This document shows positions 1 through 5,536 of a stretch of 7,163 bases of DNA, piece by piece. This stretch comes from Perlabentimonas sp964554585 (GTDB lineage Bacteria; Bacteroidota; Bacteroidia; Bacteroidales; Tenuifilaceae): assembly GCA_964554585.1 (NCBI GenBank), contig CAZKPD010000125.1, positions 1-7,163 on the forward strand. Reading direction: 5' to 3'. Positions within the stretch are counted from its first letter, which is position 1. Every line of letters starts with the position of its first letter. Below the pieces are notes generated by a model. That model did no database searches, was not told the DNA's origin, and was given only the letters and a program-made list of their open reading frames with translations. The position numbers were made by a program, and so were the translations under genes.

Positions 1-35
1 TCACCCGAGGGTATTTCTCTTTAAAATATTTTCTA

Positions 36-43
36 TATTTTTG
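36..43 (+). promoter_or_regulatory. Putative -7 promoter element (TATTTTTG) of the HU-SPOR gene
   Basis: The bases TATTTTTG match the Bacteroidota -7 consensus TAnnTTTG exactly and lie 23 bases before the proposed TTG start at 67. No clear TTG -33 element sits at the expected distance; the nearest resemblance is TTTC at 14-17. The 11 bases TATTTTTGCTA (36-46) recur in the valS promoter. The surroundings are AT-rich, so a chance match is possible. Confidence 0.4.
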
Positions 44-66
44 CTAAAACCAAAACACTTAGCCCA

Positions 67-1065
67 TTGGAATTGCATAGCGCTATAAAACTGTTGCTGA
101 TTAACAACCAATATGTAAGCATTCCCACCCTGGGTAGCTTCGTAGTAGTTCACCAGCCCGCTTCGTTATCACCGGATGGAAAAACCTTTATGCCCCCCAC
201 CGAGATTATTCGCTTTGATGCTAAGCGCACCTTCAACGATGAGGCTTTGGAGCGTTTTCTTGTTGAACATCAGAACATGGATAAGGAAGATGCTCAGAAA
301 GCAGTGGAGCAATTTGCAGATAATACGAAGAACAGCTTGCAATCCGGCCAACAGGTATATTTTGAAGGTGTAGGGATGCTAAAAAAAGGTGCGGATGGGA
401 ATATCTTTTTTGAACCCGAAAGCAACGAAAAGCGTATAGCATCTACTTTTGGGCTAAAGGAGGTTCCGGTTGCTCCACGTAAAGAGGCACACCAGAAGCC
501 TGTACCGACGACTCCCACACCTAAGAAAGCATATCCGAAAAAGCGTTCAAGTACCGCATTGATTGTGGGTTTAGGCATAGGATTCATTGTGATCGCAGTA
601 GCTGTTGCTCTTTACCTATTTTATCCAATATCACAATACTGGAACAGAGAACCCATAGCCGTAAACCAACCCCACACCGACACTCATCAAGAAATAATCC
701 ACTTGGATACTCTTGAAAACTCTTCTAATGATACCACCTCCTTGGGTACTGAGGCACCCCTGGAAACAATAATTCCTGAAATTGGGGTGGAAACGGATAA
801 GAAAACAGCATTGTACTATAGCGAACCGGTTGCACAAGAGAGCAGGACTTACTATATTATTTCTGGAAGTTTTGCCCGAATGGAGAATGCGCAGGTTCAC
901 CTCAGAAATCTTGAAAAGAAAGGGTATAAGCCTGAAATTCTCGAGTCTAATGGCAGCTATCGGGTGGCCATGCTCAAATACACAGATAAAAACAGGGCTT
1001 TACGTGAACTTGATCGCCTAAGGCGCGAAAAACCGTACCAGTCAGTTTGGTTGCTAGGTTTATAG
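67..1065 (+). CDS. Membrane-anchored protein with CCDC81-like HU domains and a C-terminal SPOR domain
   Basis: A 332-residue single-pass membrane protein. Residues 1-118 resemble the tandem bacterial CCDC81-like HU domains (HU/IHF superfamily): the opening ELHSAIKLLLINNQYVSIPTLGSFV fits the family pattern of a short helix followed by a V-x-[IV]-P-x-[FL]-G-x-F-V strand. Residues 130-162 form a Pro/Lys-rich linker with a basic cluster (K153, K154, K158-R160), then a hydrophobic helix at 164-187. Residues 190-257 are a polar Thr/Glu-rich spacer, and 259-332 form a SPOR domain (YYIISGSF, GSYRVAM). The positive-inside rule puts the HU part in the cytoplasm and SPOR in the periplasm. SPOR domains bind glycan strands stripped of stem peptides, usually at the division septum. 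The start is TTG: no ATG lies upstream in frame, the next ATG (190) would delete the first HU strands, and homologous proteins begin at this point. DNA binding is not shown by the sequence; the HU fold could instead bind protein. It stands alone, convergent with valS. Confidence 0.88.
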   Translation: MELHSAIKLLLINNQYVSIPTLGSFVVVHQPASLSPDGKTFMPPTEIIRFDAKRTFNDEALERFLVEHQNMDKEDAQKAVEQFADNTKNSLQSGQQVYFEGVGMLKKGADGNIFFEPESNEKRIASTFGLKEVPVAPRKEAHQKPVPTTPTPKKAYPKKRSSTALIVGLGIGFIVIAVAVALYLFYPISQYWNREPIAVNQPHTDTHQEIIHLDTLENSSNDTTSLGTEAPLETIIPEIGVETDKKTALYYSEPVAQESRTYYIISGSFARMENAQVHLRNLEKKGYKPEILESNGSYRVAMLKYTDKNRALRELDRLRREKPYQSVWLLGL

Positions 1066-1082
1066 CCCATAGACAAAAATAA

Positions 1083-1112
1083 AAAGCCCTGTTCAACATT
1101 GAACAGGGCTTT
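1083..1112. terminator. Bidirectional intrinsic terminator between the HU-SPOR gene and valS
   Basis: A perfect inverted repeat: AAAGCCCTGTTC (1083-1094) pairs with GAACAGGGCTTT (1101-1112) around a six-base loop. It sits in the 66-base gap between two convergent stop codons. The A-rich run just left of the stem (1075-1085) becomes a U-tract for minus-strand transcripts, so it fits a terminator for valS best. On the plus strand the tail after the stem is only weakly U-rich, so termination of the HU-SPOR gene may be less efficient. Confidence 0.85.
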
Positions 1113-1131
1113 ACTGTATCCTTACCGAAAC

Positions 1132-3756
1132 TTAGCTTTTTAGGCCAGCCAAACGCTCCTCGAGGACTTTAATTTTTTCTAGCGCATCAGCCTGTTTCTT
1201 TCGTTCCACCTCAACCACCTGAGCCGGTGCACCGCTTACAAAACGCTCGTTACCCAATTTCTTTTCAACGCTAACCAAAAAACCGCGGGTATAGGTTAGC
1301 TCTTCTTCCAGCTTAGCAATCTCCTCTTCAGTATCCACAAAACCCTCAAGTGGAACATAAAACTCTGTAGATTTTACAAGGAAAGAAGCTGCATTGGGAA
1401 TGCTATCTTGGGTATAACCTATAGTATCTAACCCTGCCATTTTAACAATCAGGCTCTCAATCTCTTTACTAAATCCTTCGCCCTTAACTCTAAGGGTCAG
1501 GGTGTTCCTAATAGGAATATTCTTCTCTTGCCTGATGGTACGTATTCCGGCAATAACCTCTTTGGCATATTCGAACGAGCTCAGCAGCTGCTCATCATAT
1601 GGTTCTGCTTTTGGCCATTTCGACACCATTATGCTATCCCCTTTTTTGCGTGGCTCTAGCTGCTGCCAAAGCTCTTCGGTTATAAAAGGCATAAAAGGAT
1701 GGAGCAGCTGAAGCATTTGCTCAAACAGAACCAACACTGCATCATAGGTTTTCTTATCCATTGGCTGCTGATAGGCCGGTTTTACCATCTCGAGGAACCA
1801 TGAGGAGAACTCGTCCCAGAACAGCTTATACACNNNNNNNNNNGCTTCGGAAAGCCTATACTTCTCGAAATGATCGTCCAAACGGGATATTTCTCGCTTT
1901 AGCAGATTGGACATCCACTCCACTGCAAGGGCTGAGTGCATGGGCTGCTCTATGGCCGCATCCACTTGCCAACCATTCACCAGCCTAAAGGCATTCCATA
2001 TCTTATTGCTAAAATTCCTTCCCTGTTCGGGCAGATTATGATCAAAGAGTAGATCGTTTCCGGCCGGAGCACACAGCAGCATACCTACCCTCATGCCATC
2101 GGCACCATACTGCTTAACCAGCTCCAATGGATCGGGGCTGTTGCCCAGCTGTTTGCTCATCTTTCGGCGTTGCTCATCGCGTACAATGCCGTGCAAATAG
2201 ACCGTTTTAAAGGGTTTATCACCCCGATACTCATATCCGGCAATAATCATTCGGGCCACCCAAAAAAACAGGATCTCGGGAGCAGTTACCAAAACTTCGC
2301 TGGGGTAATAATAGCTTATATCGGCATTATTGGGATTACGAATGCCATCAAAAACAGAAATGGGCCAGAGCCATGAGCTAAACCAGGTATCGAGCACATC
2401 CTCCTCTTGTCTAAGGCTTTCCTTAGTCAGATTTGGATTCCCCGTTTTCTCCTTACCCAGCATCAGTGCCTGCTCTTCGTTTTCAGCTACAACATAACCT
2501 CCGTCGGGAAGATACCAAACCGGAATGCGATGCCCCCACCAAAGCTGGCGCGACACACACCAATCCTTCACATTCTCCATCCAATGCCGATAGGTATTGA
2601 TGTATTTGGGAGGGTATAGCTGAATCTCCTCATCCACAATGGCATTTAGGGCCGGCTTAGCCAGCTCTTCCATTTTCAAAAACCATTGCATGGAGAGTTT
2701 AGGTTCAATTACCGCATCGGTACGCTCACTATAGCCTACCTTATTCACATAATCCTCAACCTTCTCTAAGTGTCCGGCAGTATTCAAATCGGCCTCAATC
2801 TTTTTGCGTACATCAAAACGGTCCATCCCCACATAGAGCTGTGCTGCCGGAGAAAGGGTACCATCATCGTTAAAAATATCAACCGTTTCTAAGTTATGCT
2901 TATCCCCAAGCATATGGTCATTCAAATCGTGGGCAGGGGTTACCTTTAGGGCTCCGGTTCCAAACTCCATATCCACGTATTCATCATATATCACGGGGAT
3001 ACTCCGCTTAATAAGCGGAACCAGCAAACGCTTCCCTTTCAGCTGTGCAAATCGGGAGTCGTTGGGGTTAACACACACAGCCGTGTCGCCCAAAATGGTT
3101 TCGGGTCGGGTGGTTGCAATGGTTACAAATCCCTCTTCCCCATCCACAAAATACCTAAGATAGTACAGTTTGCTCTGAACCTCTTTGTAATTCACCTCTT
3201 CGTCCGATACGGCCGTTTTGGCCTGGGGGTCCCAATTCACCATACGAACCCCCCGGTATATAAGTCCCTTATTATATAGGTCTACAAAAACCTTAATCAC
3301 GCTTTCTGAAAGGTTCTTGTCCATGGTAAAAGCAGTTCGCTCCCAATCGCACGATGCTCCCAGCTTCTTAAGCTGTTCTAGAATGATCCCGCCATGCTTA
3401 TGGGTCCACTCCCAAGCATGCTCAAGGAACTGCTCCCGTGAAAGGGTATTCTTATCAATACCCTCATCCCTTAGCTTGGCCACCACCTTTGCCTCGGTAG
3501 CAATGGATGCATGGTCGGTACCGGGAACCCAACAGGTATTCTTTCCCTGCATTTTTGCGCGTCGAATAAGAACATCCTGTATAGTATTGTTAAGCATATG
3601 CCCCATGTGCAATACACCGGTAACGTTTGGCGGAGGTATAACAATGCAATAGGGTTCACGCTCATCGGGGGTAGAACGAAACAAGCTGTGCTCTAACCAG
3701 TAGCTATACCATTTATCCTCAACCTCGGCAGGATTATATTTTGTGGTTTTACTCAT
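1132..3756 (-). CDS. valS: Valyl-tRNA synthetase
   Basis: Class I aminoacyl-tRNA synthetase that charges tRNA-Val with valine in the cytoplasm; essential for translation. In the 874-residue protein the order is the usual one. The HIGH signature appears as HMGH (residues 50-53, after PPPNVTGVL). The CP1 editing domain, which removes mischarged threonine, shows TTRPETILGDTAV and GTGALKVTPAHD (about 215-277). The second catalytic signature is KMSKQ (532-536), with Gln where KMSKS has Ser. An anticodon-binding helical domain follows, then the ValRS C-terminal coiled-coil arm (about 805-874, rich in Glu/Lys/Leu). Length is normal for the family. I chose ATG at 3756: an in-frame TTG at 3765 would add only three residues, and neither start has a Shine-Dalgarno, as is common in Bacteroidota. 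Ten undetermined bases at 1834-1843 leave three residues unknown but keep the frame. It is a single-gene unit with its own promoter and terminator. Confidence 0.98.
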   Translation of the reverse strand: MSKTTKYNPAEVEDKWYSYWLEHSLFRSTPDEREPYCIVIPPPNVTGVLHMGHMLNNTIQDVLIRRAKMQGKNTCWVPGTDHASIATEAKVVAKLRDEGIDKNTLSREQFLEHAWEWTHKHGGIILEQLKKLGASCDWERTAFTMDKNLSESVIKVFVDLYNKGLIYRGVRMVNWDPQAKTAVSDEEVNYKEVQSKLYYLRYFVDGEEGFVTIATTRPETILGDTAVCVNPNDSRFAQLKGKRLLVPLIKRSIPVIYDEYVDMEFGTGALKVTPAHDLNDHMLGDKHNLETVDIFNDDGTLSPAAQLYVGMDRFDVRKKIEADLNTAGHLEKVEDYVNKVGYSERTDAVIEPKLSMQWFLKMEELAKPALNAIVDEEIQLYPPKYINTYRHWMENVKDWCVSRQLWWGHRIPVWYLPDGGYVVAENEEQALMLGKEKTGNPNLTKESLRQEEDVLDTWFSSWLWPISVFDGIRNPNNADISYYYPSEVLVTAPEILFFWVARMIIAGYEYRGDKPFKTVYLHGIVRDEQRRKMSKQLGNSPDPLELVKQYGADGMRVGMLLCAPAGNDLLFDHNLPEQGRNFSNKIWNAFRLVNGWQVDAAIEQPMHSALAVEWMSNLLKREISRLDDHFEKYRLSEXXXXVYKLFWDEFSSWFLEMVKPAYQQPMDKKTYDAVLVLFEQMLQLLHPFMPFITEELWQQLEPRKKGDSIMVSKWPKAEPYDEQLLSSFEYAKEVIAGIRTIRQEKNIPIRNTLTLRVKGEGFSKEIESLIVKMAGLDTIGYTQDSIPNAASFLVKSTEFYVPLEGFVDTEEEIAKLEEELTYTRGFLVSVEKKLGNERFVSGAPAQVVEVERKKQADALEKIKVLEERLAGLKS
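1834..1843. other. Ten-base run of undetermined sequence (N) inside valS
   Basis: Ten N bases interrupt valS at codons 638-641. The frame is intact on both sides: the protein reads YRLSE, four codons, then VYKLFWDEF. The first affected codon reads GCN on the coding strand, so it is alanine whatever the base. From what I recall of the family, related ValRS proteins have Ala-Leu-Met-Ala between these flanks, so ten is probably the true length and the run looks like masked or low-quality bases, not an arbitrary scaffold gap. It is not evidence of a pseudogene. Confidence 0.95.
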
Positions 3757-3792
3757 AGCTGTCAATAGGTAAAAGTGTCTTTAAATATAAGG

Positions 3793-3803
3793 TAGCAAAA
3801 ATA
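3793..3803 (-). promoter_or_regulatory. Putative valS promoter -7 element (TATTTTTGCTA on the minus strand)
   Basis: Read on the minus strand, 3803-3796 is TATTTTTG, an exact match to the Bacteroidota TAnnTTTG -7 consensus, about 40 bases before the valS ATG at 3756. The three following bases (CTA) extend an 11-base identity with the element before the HU-SPOR gene. No convincing TTG -33 box is seen 17-23 bases further upstream. The leader between the element and the start has no Shine-Dalgarno. Confidence 0.5.
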
Positions 3804-3867
3804 GGAAAAAATGATGAATTGTAGACTCGTTAAACTATTAAGGGGGTCAATAGCTCTACAAAGCCAC

Positions 3868-3879
3868 ATTTTGCAAAAT
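3868..3879. repeat. 12-base perfect palindrome ATTTTGCAAAAT
   Basis: The sequence equals its own reverse complement over 12 bases. It lies roughly 65 bases upstream of the valS -7 element and about 195 bases upstream of the other promoter. Such symmetry suits a site for a dimeric regulator, but in AT-rich DNA a short palindrome can arise by chance, and no second copy is seen in the window. Operator function is an inference only. Confidence 0.3.
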
Positions 3880-4053
3880 AACTAGGCTGAAAAAACTATT
3901 TCCAAAGCAAGAAAAAAACTAAGGCCTGTTAAAAATGTAAAAACGACAAAAACCCCTAACTTGCCTATAAATTCCAAAACACACTATAAGAGTCTTTTAC
4001 TTTTAAACTCCATTTAAAGGGAAATAATTTTTGTTAAAAAAGGCGGCTTATAC

Positions 4054-4082
4054 TTGTTTATATAAAATATTTAGTACATTTG
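4054..4082 (+). promoter_or_regulatory. Bacteroidota-type promoter (TTG -33, TACATTTG -7) of the secreted-protein gene
   Basis: TTG at 4054-4056 and TACATTTG at 4075-4082 (exact match to TAnnTTTG) are separated by 18 bases, within the spacing typical of the Bacteroidota primary sigma factor. Transcription should begin near 4088, giving a leader of about 30 bases before the ATG at 4119. It is the best-formed promoter in the window. It also overlaps an apparent TTG start at 4080, which argues that translation does not begin there. Confidence 0.75.
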
Positions 4083-4087
4083 CCTTG

Positions 4088-4107
4088 TAACTTAATTTTT
4101 AACTTAA
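4088..4107 (+). repeat. Short direct repeat TAACTTAA x2 in the leader
   Basis: TAACTTAA occurs at 4088-4095 and again at 4100-4107, a 12-base period, between the predicted transcription start and the ATG. With the following A-run it gives an unstructured A/T-rich leader, which in Bacteroidota is associated with efficient initiation without a Shine-Dalgarno. Chance or low-complexity origin is possible. Confidence 0.45.
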
Positions 4108-4118
4108 AAAAAACAGCT

Positions 4119-4985
4119 ATGAAAAAACTATTTACTTTGCTTTTGGTTGCTGCTGTATCAGTAACCTCTTTTGCTCAAAAGTATGAACTGACTGTTCATA
4201 AAAACGACGCTGCAAAAGAAATCCAATTCCCAACGAATGACAGAGCCGAAGGCGAATGGATTTACTGGGACAAAGCCAATGAAACTGAAAACTCTATTGG
4301 AACAGGTGGTGCTGCTACCTTTATGGTTGGAAGCCGTTGGACCGATTTTGACATTGATGATTATAATGGATGGAAAATCACCAAAATGTCTTTTATTGCA
4401 GGTGACAACGCTTTCGCAGTAGCTACCTACGTTCTAAAAATTTGGGCACCCGGTGGAATGACTGAACTTTACTCACAAGATGTTGACGTTGCTGCCGGAG
4501 CAACTTGGTTAGAGTTTGAATTAGACGAACCTTTCACCATTGATGCTTCTCAAGAACTTTGGTTTGGTTATTGGATTGACACTCCATCAGGACACCCCGC
4601 TGGTTGTGATGCAGGTCCTGCAGTAAAAGGTAAAGGTGACAAAATTCGCTTTGACGATCCTGAAGAAGTATGGGAAAACCTTTCTGACCTAAGCGCATCG
4701 TTAAATTACAACTGGAGCCTTCGCGCATACGTAGAAGGTGGTAACAGCGTTGAAACCCTTGGTGGATACCAAGTTAATGCTTATCCCAACCCATTCACCA
4801 ACGAAATTCAGTTTGACGGAAACGTTAGCCAAGTGATTATTCATAACCTAATTGGTCAAGAAGTAATGAATGTAAAAGTTAACGGAACCTCTGTTAGCAC
4901 TAGCGACCTATCTAATGGCGTTTACATGGTTACTTTCCAAAACGAAATTGGTGAGCGCTCAATCCGCAAAATGATTAAGCAGTAA
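4119..4985 (+). CDS. Secreted beta-sandwich protein with a T9SS type A sorting domain
   Basis: A 288-residue exported protein of unknown specific function. Residues 1-19 are a Sec signal peptide (MKKLFTLLLVAAVSVTSFA, cleavage before Gln20). Residues about 60-206 form a single domain rich in beta-strand patterns, including YNGWKITKMSF, YVLKIWAPGGMTELYSQ, ELWFGYWIDT and HPAGCDAGPAVKGKGD. This resembles a jelly-roll-like module I recognise from other Bacteroidota secreted proteins and peptidases, where it accompanies other domains; a ligand-binding or adhesive role is possible but unproven. No catalytic motif is seen, and the mature protein has one cysteine (C163). Residues 211-288 form the T9SS type A C-terminal sorting domain (YPNPF at 222-226, NLIGQEV, LSNGVYMV, KMIKQ end), which directs passage through the outer membrane and usually surface attachment. 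Start ATG 4119 is chosen because it opens the signal peptide; the upstream in-frame TTG at 4080 lies inside the promoter. A dedicated promoter and strong terminator make it a monocistronic unit. Confidence 0.92.
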   Translation: MKKLFTLLLVAAVSVTSFAQKYELTVHKNDAAKEIQFPTNDRAEGEWIYWDKANETENSIGTGGAATFMVGSRWTDFDIDDYNGWKITKMSFIAGDNAFAVATYVLKIWAPGGMTELYSQDVDVAAGATWLEFELDEPFTIDASQELWFGYWIDTPSGHPAGCDAGPAVKGKGDKIRFDDPEEVWENLSDLSASLNYNWSLRAYVEGGNSVETLGGYQVNAYPNPFTNEIQFDGNVSQVIIHNLIGQEVMNVKVNGTSVSTSDLSNGVYMVTFQNEIGERSIRKMIKQ

Positions 4986-5000
4986 TCACTACTTATCTAT

Positions 5001-5031
5001 AAAAAAAGGCTGCCTCGGCAGCCTTTTTTTT
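5001..5031. terminator. Strong intrinsic terminator of the secreted-protein gene
   Basis: GGCTGCC (5008-5014) pairs with GGCAGCC (5017-5023), flanked by seven A on the left and eight T on the right. The very GC-rich stem followed directly by a T-run, 15 bases after the stop codon, is a textbook Rho-independent terminator on the plus strand. The mirrored A-run means it could also stop transcription arriving on the minus strand. Confidence 0.93.
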
Positions 5032-5474
5032 GTGCCTAATCGAAAGGATTATCTCCACTGCACAACATCCATTAATTTGGATACATCTTCTTCTATTACT
5101 CCTCAACATACATATAGGATTTACTGAACAGCTAATTTAAGGTAGAGTAGCCCAACCATGCCATCCCTCCTCTATAGCCTGCTATAAGCAGTTTTAAATA
5201 CTAACTATAGCTACATCATAGCTAAATTCCTCCTCTAGTTCAACCCCAACTATAAGTTTACCTAAACCTGGGTCAGTTTTCAGTAGCCACACTCTCAATC
5301 CGCCTTCCTTTTGCCCCTAATTAATGGTGCATTTACTTGCCCCACAACGCTTGCGACCCTTTGCATTCCTATGCTAATGGATGTGCTTGTTTAGGATAAG
5401 CAACAATACCTTTTTTTCCATCAGTAGAATGGAAAATTAACACACTTCACCCGTACTAATCCTACAAGCCCTGT
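5032..5474. other. Gene-free spacer with possible decayed coding remnant on the minus strand
   Basis: About 440 bases between two convergent terminators hold no gene I can support. Stops are frequent in all frames. On the minus strand, however, short stretches read like protein: a 40-codon open run at 5316-5194 (including RVWLLKTDPGLGKLIVGVEL), an island around 5166-5128 reading MAWLGYSTLN, and one at about 5099-5049 reading VIEEDVSKLMDVVQWR before a stop. They lie in the same orientation but are broken by stops. I do not recognise a family. They may be the debris of a gene lost by frameshifts and stops, a conserved untranslated repeat, or chance. A small imperfect-loop hairpin (TAATC/GATTA, 5037-5051) is the only extra structure noted. 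Confidence 0.45.
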
Positions 5475-5518
5475 AAAAAAAACAGTCCGATGAGGCAGAT
5501 TGCTCATCGGACTGTTTT
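5475..5518 (-). terminator. Intrinsic terminator of the minus-strand lamin-tail/OB-fold gene
   Basis: AAAACAGTCCGATGAG (5479-5494) pairs perfectly over 16 bases with CTCATCGGACTGTTTT (5503-5518), with an eight-base loop. On the minus strand the stem is followed by a U-run (complement of the eight A at 5475-5482). It lies about 18 bases past the stop codon at 5537, in the right place and orientation to end the minus-strand transcript. Confidence 0.92.
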
Positions 5519-5536
5519 GGCTAAACCTTTACGAGG

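Larger units (their letters stand above)
3757..4118. other. Divergent intergenic region between valS and the secreted-protein gene
   Basis: This 362-base AT-rich region separates two divergently transcribed genes. It holds the valS promoter near its left end (3793-3803), the secreted-protein promoter near its right end (4054-4082), a 12-base perfect palindrome (3868-3879) and many short A-tracts between about 3890 and 3960. No open frame with a protein-like translation is visible on either strand. I see no tRNA cloverleaf, T-box or other recognisable riboswitch before valS. The middle (about 3810-4040) is longer than two simple promoters need and could hold regulatory sites or an unrecognised small RNA; nothing more can be claimed from sequence alone. 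Confidence 0.7.

Noticed and set aside
1834..1843. valS as a pseudogene because of the N run
   Set aside because: The frame, length and flanking family motifs are preserved across the run.
3218..3652. Open frame of 144 codons on the plus strand inside valS
   Set aside because: It lies antisense to the conserved catalytic and editing part of valS and its translation resembles no known protein; it is a shadow of valS codon use.
3757..3765. TTG at 3765 as the valS start
   Set aside because: An ATG three codons later gives a family-typical N-terminus; there is no Shine-Dalgarno favouring TTG.
4080..4118. TTG start at 4080 adding 13 residues to the secreted protein
   Set aside because: The TTG is part of the TACATTTG promoter element, and the extension would bury the signal peptide; ATG at 4119 is the natural start.
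5194..5316. Small minus-strand gene of about 40 codons in the spacer
   Set aside because: It has only TTG or GTG as starts, no promoter or recognisable family, and is followed by further stop-broken fragments; kept only as a possible remnant.
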